DNA of 64,000 bases from Candidatus Poribacteria bacterium (GCA_028821605.1 JAPPFM010000056.1:252988-316987); one strand, 5' to 3'. Positions 33,371 through 42,659 are shown, numbered from the stretch's first letter. Numbers and translations are program-made. The notes: generated from the letters alone by a model not told the origin.

Positions 33371-33946
33371 ATGGCTCAACTTACACAAAATGAGATAGTT
33401 AAAAAGCATCAAGCCGGTGAATCTTTTTCTGGAGAAAATCTCGCAAACTTAGATTTAGCGAATCAATCCTTCGCGGGTATTGATTTGTCGGAAGCAGATC
33501 TGAGCGGTGCCGACCTGCGGAACGCGGATTTAACAGATGCGAATCTAAACGATGCGAATCTCACCGGTGCGAATCTGTCTGGTGCCATTCTACATCGGAC
33601 CTATCTTGTCGGTTCTAATTTAACGGATACAAACCTTGAAGAAGCGAATCTACAGGGCGCGTTCCTCAGCGGGAGCCTACTCTGCGGTACAAACTTTCGG
33701 CGTGCCGATTTACGTCGTGCTACTCTTGGTTGTCCACATTGCGAGGTACCGGGACCCTTCGGTTCACTCACCAGTTTTGAGAACGCAAACCTCGAAGAGG
33801 CGATTTTCGGTGAAATCAAACTCAAAGGTATCGTCTTACTCGGTGCCAATTTCAAAGGTGCGTATCTGTATGAGGTTGACCTTTCCGAAGCCGTCTATCG
33901 CGAAGCCGATCTTGAAGGTGCTATCACCAAAAAAGGACGGAATTAA
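33371..33946 (+). CDS. Pentapeptide repeat protein
   Basis: 191 residues from ATG 33371 with GGAGA 7 nt upstream; an in-frame start at 33206 would add 55 non-repeat residues through the likely promoter region and is rejected. From about residue 20 on, the protein is a run of A-[DN]-L-x-x repeats (DLSEADLSGADLRNADLTD and so on), broken at about 115-135 by CPHCEVPGPFGSLTSF. It forms a right-handed quadrilateral beta-helix. Some family members mimic DNA and protect gyrase; most have no known role. No signal peptide. It is divergent from the sigma factor gene across 202 bp that contains a TATAAT at 33287-33292. Confidence 0.85.
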   Translation: MAQLTQNEIVKKHQAGESFSGENLANLDLANQSFAGIDLSEADLSGADLRNADLTDANLNDANLTGANLSGAILHRTYLVGSNLTDTNLEEANLQGAFLSGSLLCGTNFRRADLRRATLGCPHCEVPGPFGSLTSFENANLEEAIFGEIKLKGIVLLGANFKGAYLYEVDLSEAVYREADLEGAITKKGRN

Positions 33947-34327
33947 ACCCTTGAGTTTTCTATTTTCGTCCTAACACCCACTGCCAGTTTCGTGTCCGTA
34001 TAGTCTCGATCTTCCAATTGTTGCCGCTATTTGGAAGTCAAGCCTGCAAAAAAGTTGAATGCTACTTACCGCGTTTTTCTATTATATGTGACGTTAACAT
34101 ACCTCAAGAGGTTTACCTAAATTGCATTTTTTTTCACGGTTTTTGATTAATTTATTGAGGTTTAAACGATTTGGCACAAACTTTTATAGACAGGTGCCTG
34201 CTGGATAGAAAAGTCAGTGTGGTAGGTGGAAGAAAGACAAATTACACCTCAATTTTTGCCTAAGGTATTGATAGTGCGTTAACCCATGTGGTCGCAGACC
34301 GCATCTGCAATGACAAAAAGCGTGAAG
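33947..34327. other. 381-bp gene-free region between convergent genes
   Basis: AT-rich. It contains the phrase TTACACCTCAATTTTT at about 34245, also found beside the insertion at about 4670, and a weak palindrome ATGTGGTC/GACCGCAT at about 34283-34301 of the REP-like family. No gene or clear terminator is seen. Confidence 0.4.
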
Positions 34328-36256
34328 TTAGCTTAACTGCATTGCGCAAAGTTTTTGATACAACCCCCCTTTTGCTAACAGTGTTTCGTGTGTTCCAGTT
34401 TCCAGAATCTCTCCATCTTTGATAACGAGAATCTTGTCAGCCCGAACGACTGTTGAAAGTCGATGCGCGATAATAAAACTGGTTCTCCCCTCCATTAAGT
34501 TTACCAATGACCCTTGGATGAGTGCTTCAGATTGTGTGTCCAACGAAGATGTAGCCTCGTCTAACACGAGAATTGGCGCGTCTTTTAGGAGTGCTCGTGC
34601 AATGGACAGGCGTTGCTGCTCACCCCCGGAAAGTTTCATACCGGCTTCCCCTATTGGCGTGGCATATCCTTCAGGCATTTTAGTGATAAACGCATGCGCA
34701 TTTGCTCTTTTTGCTGCCGTAACAATTGCCTCCTCAGTGGCATCAGGACATCCGTAGCTAATGTTTTCCAAGATCGTTCCGTCGAATAAAAACGTATCCT
34801 GTGGGACAAGTGCTATATTTTGCCGCAACGACTCCAAATTTATTTTGGAAATAGGAACATCATCAATCAAAATCCTTCCAGAACTAACTTCATAGAAACG
34901 TAGTAATAGGTTGAGTAGGGTCGTCTTCCCACTACCGCTGGGTCCGACAAGTGCGACCACTTCTCCCGGCTTTGCCTCAAAAGTTACGTTTTTAAGAACA
35001 GATTCTGGCGTTGTCTGTCCATTTTCCGGATTCGCCGTTGAAGGCTGTGTATAGGCGAAGGAAATGTTCTGGAACGTAACGGCACCGCGAACATCTTGCA
35101 GTTCGATATCTTCCTTGACTTCTTCCGTTTTTTCCGTAGCAAGATTGCGTGTACTTTTCCGCTGGCGCGCCTCCGGTCCGAAATCGAGAAGATAAAAAAT
35201 CCGTTCCGCAGAGGCGAGACTCTGTTGTAAAGCACTATTGACATTGCCAATCGTTTTAATCGGCTTGAACATGTAACTTACCATCCCAACGTAACTGATG
35301 AACCACCCTATAGAAAGTTGTCCACGAATCACTTGCCAGCAGCATAACCCAAAAACTGTCGCAATCCCGATAGCACCCAACCATTCAATCAGAGGCGGAA
35401 GGAGTGCCGCGAAACGGGCGCGCCGCATCGCTGAGCAGTATTGGCTCCAACTAATAGTTCGGAAACGTTCTGTTTCCGTCTGTTCAGATGTAAAACTTTT
35501 GATAATCTTGATGCCGGAAAATGTCTCTTTGAGTTGTGAATAAATGTCTGCACTCTGTTGTTGAATCTCTGTGCTGGCACTACGAATTCGCCTACCAACA
35601 AACGTAATCAGATAAGCAAGCAGCGGAAGAAAGAATAAAACAAAAAAGGTAAGTTTGAAACTATCAATTAGCATCACAGAAACGAAAAAGACAACAAGCA
35701 CAACAGCACGTATGATGCCCGCCATCGCGGCAACAAGCGTCTGCCACACTCGGACATCTTCCGTGATACGTGTCATGAGGTCGCCGGTGCGTTCTTCGCG
35801 TAAAACACCTAACGGTGCAGAAACAATTCGCTGGTAGAGCGCATTCCGTAACCGAAAAGCGAGTTTATGCCCGACACGCGCCATCACATAATCGTTGCTG
35901 TAAACAAAAAAACCTTTGATGAAAACGAGAATAAGCATTCCACCAAGTAGCCATAAGAAGTATTTAAGCGCGTCCTTAGCATCTACCAATACGACCTCAA
36001 AACCGTCAAAAGCGAATATGCCGTCGCTCCCTTCGCGCTGAAAGTACCAGACAGATACAGGTTCGTCAAATGAATTACCGCTGAGGGCTTCAAGAGCGTT
36101 AACCGCATCATGCAAAACAAGTTGCAGTACCCCTAAGTCACACACAGCACCTACCAAGGCGAAAGCCATTGCTAAGAGAATAGAACCGGTGTAGGGGGCG
36201 TGATACCGCACAAATCGCATAAAAAAAGTCCGGTTTTTTGCTTGCAGTGCCAACAC
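34328..36256 (-). CDS. ABC exporter, fused permease-ATPase (MsbA/lipid-multidrug type)
   Basis: 642 residues: six transmembrane helices in the first ~340 residues, then the ATPase. Walker A is GPSGSGKT (438-445), the signature is LSGGEQQRLSIARALL, Walker B is ILVLDEATSSLD, and the H-loop is IIAHRLSTV. An unusual ~40-residue extracellular loop (about 58-97, rich in Asp, Gly and Phe) lies between helices 1 and 2. The likely role is flipping of lipids, lipid-linked glycans or drugs as a homodimer. The first start is GTG 36254-36256, three bases after the Clp1-like stop; GGGGG of its ribosome site spans the junction. An ATG 36 bp downstream is an alternative. Confidence 0.9.
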   Translation of the reverse strand: MLALQAKNRTFFMRFVRYHAPYTGSILLAMAFALVGAVCDLGVLQLVLHDAVNALEALSGNSFDEPVSVWYFQREGSDGIFAFDGFEVVLVDAKDALKYFLWLLGGMLILVFIKGFFVYSNDYVMARVGHKLAFRLRNALYQRIVSAPLGVLREERTGDLMTRITEDVRVWQTLVAAMAGIIRAVVLVVFFVSVMLIDSFKLTFFVLFFLPLLAYLITFVGRRIRSASTEIQQQSADIYSQLKETFSGIKIIKSFTSEQTETERFRTISWSQYCSAMRRARFAALLPPLIEWLGAIGIATVFGLCCWQVIRGQLSIGWFISYVGMVSYMFKPIKTIGNVNSALQQSLASAERIFYLLDFGPEARQRKSTRNLATEKTEEVKEDIELQDVRGAVTFQNISFAYTQPSTANPENGQTTPESVLKNVTFEAKPGEVVALVGPSGSGKTTLLNLLLRFYEVSSGRILIDDVPISKINLESLRQNIALVPQDTFLFDGTILENISYGCPDATEEAIVTAAKRANAHAFITKMPEGYATPIGEAGMKLSGGEQQRLSIARALLKDAPILVLDEATSSLDTQSEALIQGSLVNLMEGRTSFIIAHRLSTVVRADKILVIKDGEILETGTHETLLAKGGLYQKLCAMQLS

Positions 36257-36259
36257 CCC

Positions 36260-37303
36260 CTAATTTATTTTATAGTTGCCAAATTGGATGGCACACGCCT
36301 GTTTCACGGCGTCAGTTTTACTACGAATACTGAATTCTCGCTTTTGGAAATCGATGTCTTCGATAATCCCGATGGCATAGGTGTTACCGGATTCTGTGCC
36401 GATTAATCCAATCAAGCGGCGTTCAAAGTAAGCGCGGACTTCTGCGGTAACGCGCGTTAAACTTAAATAGTTTTTAATATGGGTAATAGCTGCCTTGGAA
36501 AGGGAATTTGACGCAATGAGACACAAAGTGCGGTGTCTCCATTCAGCGTGGTAAACTTCCGTTTCCGAGAGTCCGGAGAGGATTTCTAACTCCTTCTCAT
36601 TTGCGATTCGTCCGATGAAGAAGGGAGTGCGTCCACCGCGAATCTGTTCAAAGGGGAGTTGTTGGACGGTGCTCTCGGAGAAGTAAGCATCAAATTGGGC
36701 TTTTCGGTATCGACTACGCGCATGACTACTTTTGGATCGCACATTTCGGTCTGGACGCAAGTGGTGGATGTTGAGCCAATCCTGTTGACTGTAGCAAGCC
36801 GTTATCTGATCCAATTCACTGGAACGACCAATGCATACCGTGTGGTTCGGTCTAATAAGTTCAATTTTGTGTTGTTTGAGAATAACAGCAGACCTATCAT
36901 GAATATAACCGGTCGTGTCAATAATAATGAAATCAGTATCGGTTTCACGGGCACTATCTACCATCAGGCGTGTTCCTGTGAGCACCTCAAGATAGTGTCC
37001 TCGCGGCGACACATCCCCGACAAAGTATAGTTGGTCAGCCGTGCCATTAAATTGGACAGTGGAGTTTTTCGGGGCAAAGGATTTCATACCGATTGTCGTG
37101 GGGGGACCGATTCGGGATTGCCCGACATCTGCATCCACCAAAGCGGTTTTCAACCCTCGAGCAAGGGCAAAATCAGCCAAAAAACGGCAAAAGGTCGATT
37201 TTCCAACATCAGTTGACCCTATCACAAGTACAACCTGTTGAGGCTTAACAATACGACTCGCAAGTTTTTTCCAGTGTTGGTTAACTTGATACGTGCCGTC
37301 CAT
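36260..37303 (-). CDS. Clp1/Grc3-like polynucleotide 5'-kinase (P-loop NTPase)
   Basis: 347 residues from ATG 37301-37303, which has GAGG 7 nt upstream; earlier in-frame ATGs at 37318 and 37336 fall in a palindrome. P-loop GSTDVGKST (29-37), then VDADVGQSRIGPPTTIG, the lid/clasp-type motif that defines the Clp1/Grc3 branch, and IIIDTTGYIHD as Walker B-like. The C-terminal ~120 residues resemble the beta-rich domain of these kinases. Eukaryotic and archaeal homologs phosphorylate 5'-OH RNA ends in tRNA splicing or rRNA processing; bacterial examples are little studied. It is in an operon with the ABC exporter (3-bp gap), a pairing with no evident explanation. Confidence 0.75.
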   Translation of the reverse strand: MDGTYQVNQHWKKLASRIVKPQQVVLVIGSTDVGKSTFCRFLADFALARGLKTALVDADVGQSRIGPPTTIGMKSFAPKNSTVQFNGTADQLYFVGDVSPRGHYLEVLTGTRLMVDSARETDTDFIIIDTTGYIHDRSAVILKQHKIELIRPNHTVCIGRSSELDQITACYSQQDWLNIHHLRPDRNVRSKSSHARSRYRKAQFDAYFSESTVQQLPFEQIRGGRTPFFIGRIANEKELEILSGLSETEVYHAEWRHRTLCLIASNSLSKAAITHIKNYLSLTRVTAEVRAYFERRLIGLIGTESGNTYAIGIIEDIDFQKREFSIRSKTDAVKQACAIQFGNYKIN

Positions 37304-37317
37304 CTTTTGCCTCGTCA

Positions 37318-37342
37318 TAGGGGTTGGGTTACCCAACCCCTA
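37318..37342. repeat. Perfect 12-bp-arm palindrome upstream of the Clp1-like gene
   Basis: TAGGGGTTGGGT and ACCCAACCCCTA pair with a single-base centre. It lies in the 68-bp gap between sppA and the kinase gene, so a hairpin could form in the shared transcript about 15 nt before the kinase start codon. Confidence 0.6.
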
Positions 37343-37371
37343 CAGATTTTCCCATCAACGGTTTGGAGAAT

Positions 37372-38241
37372 CTAATTGCCAAGGTGCATTTGGTAACGAA
37401 AGGTGACACCAGGGAGGGTGAACATTTCATCCAGAGGCGGCATCTGTTTAATTCCAACGAGTTGTTCAAATAGTGATGTCTTTTTTTCCCTACGCACCAC
37501 CTTGGGTTTGCCCTCAATACCTGCCAACTTCGCGGCAGTTTCAATTGCGTCAGGAAGGTTGCCGAGTTGGTCCAGCAGTTTTGAATCTAACGCCTGTTTT
37601 CCAGAGAAAATTCGTCCATCTGCAAGCGCAACGACTTCGTCGCGTGTTAGGAGATCCCCTCGTTCCTCAAAGATTGTATCCACGAATTGATTATAAACAT
37701 CATCCACAGTAGATTGGAGCACTGCCTGTTCCTGCTCTGTCAACTCGCGGAAGGGTGAACCTGTATCCTTAAAATCGCCACTCTTGATAACCTTATGTCC
37801 CAAGCCGACTTTATCGTACAAACCCTTCAGCTGTGTGAACTGCATGATAACACCGATGCTACCAGTCAACGTGCCGGGATTTGCGACAATTGTGTCAGCG
37901 GCACACGCAATATAGTAACCGCCGGAGGCTGCACTCCCGCCCATTGAAGCAACTATTGGTTTCTCTATCTTCTTCAATTCACTGTAAATTTCTTGGACCG
38001 GGGCGACACTACCGCCAGGAGAATCAATTCTGACGACAATTGCTTTGATACTCTGATCATCGCGGTAGGTATGCAGCAGTTTAATCGTAGCATCTGAGCG
38101 AGAGATTATACCTCTAATGTCTATCACTGCGACCTTCTGTCCGATTGATGTGCTACCGCCGCCTATTGAACGTAGAATCAGCAGTAAGAAGAACAGCGCA
38201 ATGACACTTCCTAAGATAATGTAAACACGTTTCTTTTTCAT
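37372..38241 (-). CDS. sppA: Signal peptide peptidase SppA (S49 family)
   Basis: 289 residues, the single-domain form of SppA. One N-terminal transmembrane helix (about 6-24) anchors it, with the catalytic domain outside. The nucleophile is S106 in GGSAASGGYYIA and the general base is K158 in SGDFKDTGSPFREL, as in Bacillus SppA. RIDSPGGSV is the substrate-binding strand. It degrades cleaved signal peptides in the membrane. It precedes the kinase and exporter genes on the same strand with a 68-bp gap, so the three may form one transcript. The ribosome site is weak. Confidence 0.9.
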   Translation of the reverse strand: MKKKRVYIILGSVIALFFLLLILRSIGGGSTSIGQKVAVIDIRGIISRSDATIKLLHTYRDDQSIKAIVVRIDSPGGSVAPVQEIYSELKKIEKPIVASMGGSAASGGYYIACAADTIVANPGTLTGSIGVIMQFTQLKGLYDKVGLGHKVIKSGDFKDTGSPFRELTEQEQAVLQSTVDDVYNQFVDTIFEERGDLLTRDEVVALADGRIFSGKQALDSKLLDQLGNLPDAIETAAKLAGIEGKPKVVRREKKTSLFEQLVGIKQMPPLDEMFTLPGVTFRYQMHLGN

Positions 38242-38284
38242 TTTTTAATGGGATTTCACTCCGGTGCACTTTTGGCAACATTGA

Positions 38285-38375
38285 GCAGTAGTCATCGGCT
38301 ATCAGCAAAGAAGTGTTTGATTCAATGAGAAACCTCTTTTACTGATTGCTGACTGCTGACTGCTGATAACTATTA
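38285..38375. repeat. TCAGCAATCAG-rich inverted repeat
   Basis: The left part CAGTAGTCATCGGCTATCAG and the right part GATTGCTGACTGCTGACTGC are roughly inverted around AAAGAAGT...ACCTCTTTT. It belongs to the same degenerate family as 10161-10291 and occupies the gap between sppA and the sugar transferase gene. Confidence 0.45.
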
Positions 38376-38385
38376 AGACAGAAGG

Positions 38386-39054
38386 TTATTTAGAACGGCG
38401 CGATGTAAAAATGACGACCCAAAAGGTCTTTAGCAACCAGCCTATATCAGTGGTGATACTCTGTGTGGCAACATAGTGAAGATCCAAGGCGAGTTTTTTC
38501 GGCATTAATTCCGTTATGTAGTAATGTTCCACATCGGCTTGTCCTTTTAATTTCTCCTCTTCATCGCGATTCGCAAGTTGTGAGGGACCCGTCATCCCCG
38601 GCTTCACCTGCAGCACCTGTTTCTGAGTCTCCGTGTAGTGTTTAACGTAGTCAGGGGTCTCCGGCCGTGGCCCGATGAGACTCATCTCTCCTTTGATAAC
38701 GTTGATTAAGTTGGGGAGTTCATCCAGTTTTGTCCATCTCAAGAACCTACCGATGGATGTAATTCGTGTGTCTCTATAGGTTGTCAAACCACCGCCGAGC
38801 GTATCTGCGTTCGCTACCATACTCCTGAATTTATACATTTCAAAGATGACTTCACCTCTGCCAACCCGTTTTGCTTTGTAGAACACAGGTCCCTTTGACT
38901 GCAGCTTGGCAAGCAGCATGCCAACTAAAAAAAGGGGGGATAGCAGCAAGAATCCAATAGTCGCGAACAAGATATCAAACGTCCGTTTTGCCAAGGTGCG
39001 TTTGGGCTTTATAATATCTTGAGTGCCTACGGTTAAACGCTTGGTATAGACCAT
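38386..39054 (-). CDS. Bacterial sugar transferase (polyprenyl-phosphate sugar-1-phosphate transferase)
   Basis: 222 residues with one membrane-embedded segment (about 27-50, FDILFATIGFLLLSPLFLVG). KRVGRGEVIFEMYKFRSM, the Asp-Glu catalytic pair in TKLDELPNLINVIKGEMSLIGPRPE and the later PGMTGPSQLANR are the conserved blocks of the PglC/WbaP/EpsL family. It transfers a sugar-1-phosphate from a UDP-sugar to undecaprenyl phosphate, the first step of O-antigen, capsule or exopolysaccharide assembly. It lies 22 bp after the CapD-like gene with AGGTAAGG ahead of the ATG. The dehydratase probably supplies its UDP-sugar. Confidence 0.9.
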   Translation of the reverse strand: MVYTKRLTVGTQDIIKPKRTLAKRTFDILFATIGFLLLSPLFLVGMLLAKLQSKGPVFYKAKRVGRGEVIFEMYKFRSMVANADTLGGGLTTYRDTRITSIGRFLRWTKLDELPNLINVIKGEMSLIGPRPETPDYVKHYTETQKQVLQVKPGMTGPSQLANRDEEEKLKGQADVEHYYITELMPKKLALDLHYVATQSITTDIGWLLKTFWVVIFTSRRSK

Positions 39055-39076
39055 GCAATTACCTTACCTGATAGAA

Positions 39077-41107
39077 CTAACGGCGATTCGCACTGGCTAT
39101 CTTCGTTTCCGTGGGGAACTGAATAATCTCAGACGTACTATCTACGTCGCTTTCCTCTGTCAAGAACGTGCGGTTCGGCTGATATGTTGGGACCAATTCT
39201 TGGAATTTGGATACAATGCCTTCGGAATCTAACGCATCCGCGAGTTGTGAGAGTTCTTCAATCTGAGAGAGAAGTTGGCGTTCCTCTATCTCTTCCATTT
39301 GTGCAACGAAGATACGTTGGTGCTTTGTTGCTGTAACACCTTCTTGTGGTGTCAAGAGTTCTTCATACAATTTTTCACCAGGTTCTAAACCTGTGAATGC
39401 GATCTTGATGTCTCTGTCTACCTCAAGTCCAGAGAGTCGAATGAGGTCTTGGGCGAGGTCAAGAATCTTAATCGGATCCCCCATATCTAACATCAGAATT
39501 TCGCCACCATTGCCCATAGCACCCGCTTGGATAAGGAGTTGCACAGCTTCTGGAATCGTCATAAAATAGCGGGTTGCTTCGCGGTGTGTAACAGTGACGG
39601 GTCCCCCTTTGGCGATCTGACGTTTGAAATTGGGGATCACGCTTGCGCGACTTCCAATAACGTTTCCGAAGCGCACAGAGATAAACTTTGTTCCGTTCTG
39701 TCTCGCTTTACATTGAATCAATTTCTCCGTCACACGTTTGGAAGCACCATAGACACTCGTCGGATTCACCGCTTTATCCGATGAAACGAGGATAAATGCC
39801 TCCACTTTATGTTTGATGGCAGCATCAATCAGGTTTTGGGTGCCGAGGATGTTATTCTTGACGGCTTCGTCAGGATGATTCTCCATGAACTTGACGTGCT
39901 TGTGTGCAGCAGCGTGGAAAATAATATGAGGACGGTATTTGCGTGTAATTTGCGAAACTTTGGCGTTATCTCGAATGTCACCGATAACTAAGGCGCGGTT
40001 AAGTTCTGGTTCAGACTCGCGGAGTTCTATGTCCGTGTGGTAAATACTGTTTTCACCGCGTCCGAAAAGGATAAGCAGTTCCGGGTTTAATTTCGCCACT
40101 TGGCGACAGAGTTCCGAACCGATTGAACCCCCTGCACCCGTTACCATCACGCGTTTACCGGAGAGATATTTGGAGACTTCAGCCATGTTCATTTGTGAGG
40201 TGGAGCGATTCAGGAGATCTTCAAATCGAACCTCCCGGATCTGATTGACACTGGCTCTCCCTTCAAGGATCGCGTGAATATTGGGAACGATTTTAAATTG
40301 ACAACCCCGATATTCGCACTGCCGAATAATATCGCGGATCTTACCACCCGGTGCTGACGGGATAGCGATGACAACCTCATCAATCTCGCGCTTACGGGCA
40401 ATATAGGTTAGGTCACGGGTCGTACCGAGTACTTCAAGCCCCGCAACACTCCTGCCGACTTTACGTGGAGCATCATCAATAAAACCTACGGGTACGTATC
40501 CCTTTTCAGGATGATTTCTGAGCGCACGTAGCACGCCAATGCCTGTCTCGCCTGCACCGACAATGAGTACTTTTGTTGGTGGTTTTCGCCTCGTCAACCG
40601 CGACTGAGAGTTTGTTCCTGCTAAATTTATGTGCTTTTGGGAGTTTTGACTTACAGAGCGTCCATCTCCCTGAAGGATTTGGGCGGAGAACTTGGTAAAC
40701 CCGATAAGTGCGAAGTTATAAAATCCATCAATTAAGAATAGGACCCAAGCGATTTTCAGAAGCATCGAAAGCCCAATAAGTCCTACAGTCGCTACGATCA
40801 TTGCGGTGGCTAATGTGCGAAATTCCTTTACAGAGGCGTATTTCCATATCGGCTTGTACAGGTTGAAAGCCAGCAGCAGACCGATGCGGGTTATCGTGAC
40901 AACAGCGGCGGCACCAATGCCGACAAGATGCTGAGGTTGGAATGGGGATGTATCTGCACTCTGCAATATAGTGGAGAGCCATGTGGATTGTTCTAATAAA
41001 TCAAGACCGAATTGTCGACTGGTCAGATAAGCGAATAGAAACGCGACATTGATGAGAAGTACATCAACAACAACAGTAAAACTCCACTTTATTTTCGGTT
41101 TATCCAT
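39077..41107 (-). CDS. Membrane-bound UDP-GlcNAc 4,6-dehydratase (CapD/FlaA1/WbpM-like)
   Basis: 676 residues, the long form. Four transmembrane helices lie in the first ~135 residues. Then a Rossmann domain with VLIVGAGETGIGVLRAL (about 180-196) and a second, catalytic SDR domain with VMVTGAGGSIGSELCRQV, IFHAAAHKHVKFME and SSDKAVNPTSVYGASKR, where Asp and Lys of SSDK replace the classic Tyr-x3-Lys chemistry as in WbpM. It makes UDP-4-keto-6-deoxy sugars for surface glycans such as UDP-QuiNAc or UDP-FucNAc. A strong GAGGAGGG site precedes the ATG. It is co-directional with the sugar transferase downstream and a glycosyltransferase upstream. Confidence 0.9.
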   Translation of the reverse strand: MDKPKIKWSFTVVVDVLLINVAFLFAYLTSRQFGLDLLEQSTWLSTILQSADTSPFQPQHLVGIGAAAVVTITRIGLLLAFNLYKPIWKYASVKEFRTLATAMIVATVGLIGLSMLLKIAWVLFLIDGFYNFALIGFTKFSAQILQGDGRSVSQNSQKHINLAGTNSQSRLTRRKPPTKVLIVGAGETGIGVLRALRNHPEKGYVPVGFIDDAPRKVGRSVAGLEVLGTTRDLTYIARKREIDEVVIAIPSAPGGKIRDIIRQCEYRGCQFKIVPNIHAILEGRASVNQIREVRFEDLLNRSTSQMNMAEVSKYLSGKRVMVTGAGGSIGSELCRQVAKLNPELLILFGRGENSIYHTDIELRESEPELNRALVIGDIRDNAKVSQITRKYRPHIIFHAAAHKHVKFMENHPDEAVKNNILGTQNLIDAAIKHKVEAFILVSSDKAVNPTSVYGASKRVTEKLIQCKARQNGTKFISVRFGNVIGSRASVIPNFKRQIAKGGPVTVTHREATRYFMTIPEAVQLLIQAGAMGNGGEILMLDMGDPIKILDLAQDLIRLSGLEVDRDIKIAFTGLEPGEKLYEELLTPQEGVTATKHQRIFVAQMEEIEERQLLSQIEELSQLADALDSEGIVSKFQELVPTYQPNRTFLTEESDVDSTSEIIQFPTETKIASANRR

Positions 41108-41217
41108 ATTCCCTCCTCGAGAAATTTTTTGACTATAGAGTTTTTCGCTCAGTTTTTTCTGTTATCAAAAGTGTCGAAAACCGGATACCGCTTAAATCAG
41201 TACCTTTTCAGTTACAA

Positions 41218-42456
41218 TTACGAGTCTACTTTGAATTTCGGTACATGAACTGCTTGCGTGTAAACGTACTTTAAGCGATCACCAATAGCCTCCCAACTGT
41301 AATTGGTTTCGACGCGAGTTCTGGCGGTTCGCGCAAGTCTTTCTCGCAAATGCTCGTCATTGAGCAAATGAACGACGTTTTCAGCAAAGGCGGTCGGTGT
41401 GTCAGCGACGAGCAGTTCCTTGCCAATGTCTGCCTCCAACCCCATTGCACCCACGGGAGTCGTAACGACAGGCACGCCCATTGCCATTGCCTCTAAATTT
41501 TTGGTTTGTATGCCCGATCCAGCCCGTAGAGGCGCGACAAAGACTGATGCTTTTTCAAAATAGGGGCGGATATCCGGCACATAGCCGGTAACAACGACAC
41601 CGTCCTGTGCTTCAAGCCGCTTTACCGGATCCGATGGATGATTGCCTACTATGTAAAACTCCGCCTTCGGATGCTGTTCTCGAATGTGCGGGAATATCTC
41701 ATTGCAGAAATAGATCGCGGCATCTGCGTTGGGAAAATAGTTCATTGTCCCCGTAAAGAGCAGCATCGGTGAAGGTTGAGTTGTTGACTTCGGTTGAAAG
41801 TAGCCAAGATCAACCCCCATTGGGACTATCGACAAATTGAGACTGTTATCTTGTTTTAAGAGATAGTCACGATCAAATCGGGCAACAACAGTACCACAAT
41901 CAAAAGCCTTCATAATATCGACTTCGTAACGCCGCACCCGATTTTCCTCCAATTTTACCAAAAAACGTTTTGGAGTGCAATCTAATTTAATTTTTGCAAG
42001 CCAAGCGTTACTTTCGAGTTCCGCGCGTCGGCTGAGATTCAGCGCCAACGAATCACATAAGTCCAGGACTTTGGTGGGACCCTGTACCTCTGTCACATAT
42101 TGTCCCATCCGAAATAGGTGCGCGTGAATCAGCTCAAAGTTCTCTTGTTTGAGGAGTTCGTCAATCTTCCGTTGCATCTGCGGCGCGTACCAATAATGCA
42201 GCTGAAGCGGACGACGCGATAAGCAGTGGAACCCTGTATTCATAAGGGCGAAAGAACGGTGGAAACGCACCCACTCTACACGTTCACAAAAAGGTTCTAA
42301 ATGCTTCGCTGATTCAATATCGCTCTCAGACTCGGCGAAATAAACGACGGTTACGGCATGTTGTTCTGAAAGCTGCTTGATAAAGTTGTATGACCGGATC
42401 CGATCGCCTCGGTGCGGTGGATACGGACACCGGAGGCTTAAAAATAAAATTTTCAT
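41218..42456 (-). CDS. Family 4-type glycosyltransferase, similar to exosortase-associated sugar transferases
   Basis: 412 residues. It starts MKILFLSLRCPYPPHRGDRIRS, the pattern of the sugar transferase family often linked to exosortase/PEP-CTERM loci. GT-B features are LLFTGTMNYFPNADAA, AEFYIVGNHP, VAPLRAGSGIQTKNLEAMAMG and VTTPVGAMGLEA. It is a paralog of the enzyme at 15890. Probably extends the lipid-linked glycan begun by the sugar transferase at 38386. Its ATG overlaps the TAA of the small Trm112-like gene by one base (TAATG), so the two are translationally coupled. No exosortase and no PEP-type sorting tail was found. Confidence 0.8.
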   Translation of the reverse strand: MKILFLSLRCPYPPHRGDRIRSYNFIKQLSEQHAVTVVYFAESESDIESAKHLEPFCERVEWVRFHRSFALMNTGFHCLSRRPLQLHYWYAPQMQRKIDELLKQENFELIHAHLFRMGQYVTEVQGPTKVLDLCDSLALNLSRRAELESNAWLAKIKLDCTPKRFLVKLEENRVRRYEVDIMKAFDCGTVVARFDRDYLLKQDNSLNLSIVPMGVDLGYFQPKSTTQPSPMLLFTGTMNYFPNADAAIYFCNEIFPHIREQHPKAEFYIVGNHPSDPVKRLEAQDGVVVTGYVPDIRPYFEKASVFVAPLRAGSGIQTKNLEAMAMGVPVVTTPVGAMGLEADIGKELLVADTPTAFAENVVHLLNDEHLRERLARTARTRVETNYSWEAIGDRLKYVYTQAVHVPKFKVDS

Positions 42457-42659
42457 TAACGTAGTTCTTCGTCGGGCATCTCTGCTTCATCAATGAGCAT
42501 CACTGGGATGCCTTCGCGGATCGGGTAGCGACGCTTACACGCACCGACACACACCAGTTTCTGTGCTACTTCATCATGTTCTATCTCGCCTTTACATGCC
42601 GGACATGCGAGGATATCAAGTAACGTTTTTGAGAGTGTATACGCGTTTTCCGAATTCAA
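42456..42659 (-). CDS. Trm112-like zinc-binding small protein
   Basis: 67 residues. LLDILACPACKGEIE and a second Cys pair region (LVCVGACKRRYPIREGIPVML) give the zinc-ribbon of the Trm112/YcaR (UPF0434) family. Eukaryotic Trm112 activates methyltransferases; bacterial forms are usually annotated by fold only and often sit beside glycosyltransferases or methyltransferases. Start is TTG 42657-42659 with AAGGAG 8 nt upstream. It shares the TAATG junction with the glycosyltransferase. Confidence 0.8.
   Translation of the reverse strand: MNSENAYTLSKTLLDILACPACKGEIEHDEVAQKLVCVGACKRRYPIREGIPVMLIDEAEMPDEELR

Noticed and set aside
38285..38375. Possible CRISPR because of repeated TGACTGCTGACTGCTGA units
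   Set aside because: Units are a short tandem within one degenerate palindrome, without regular spacers, and no cas gene is in the window.
41218..42456. Exosortase/PEP-CTERM system suggested by the sugar transferase type
   Set aside because: No exosortase gene and no protein with a PEP motif plus C-terminal helix was found; the tails seen lack a membrane segment.
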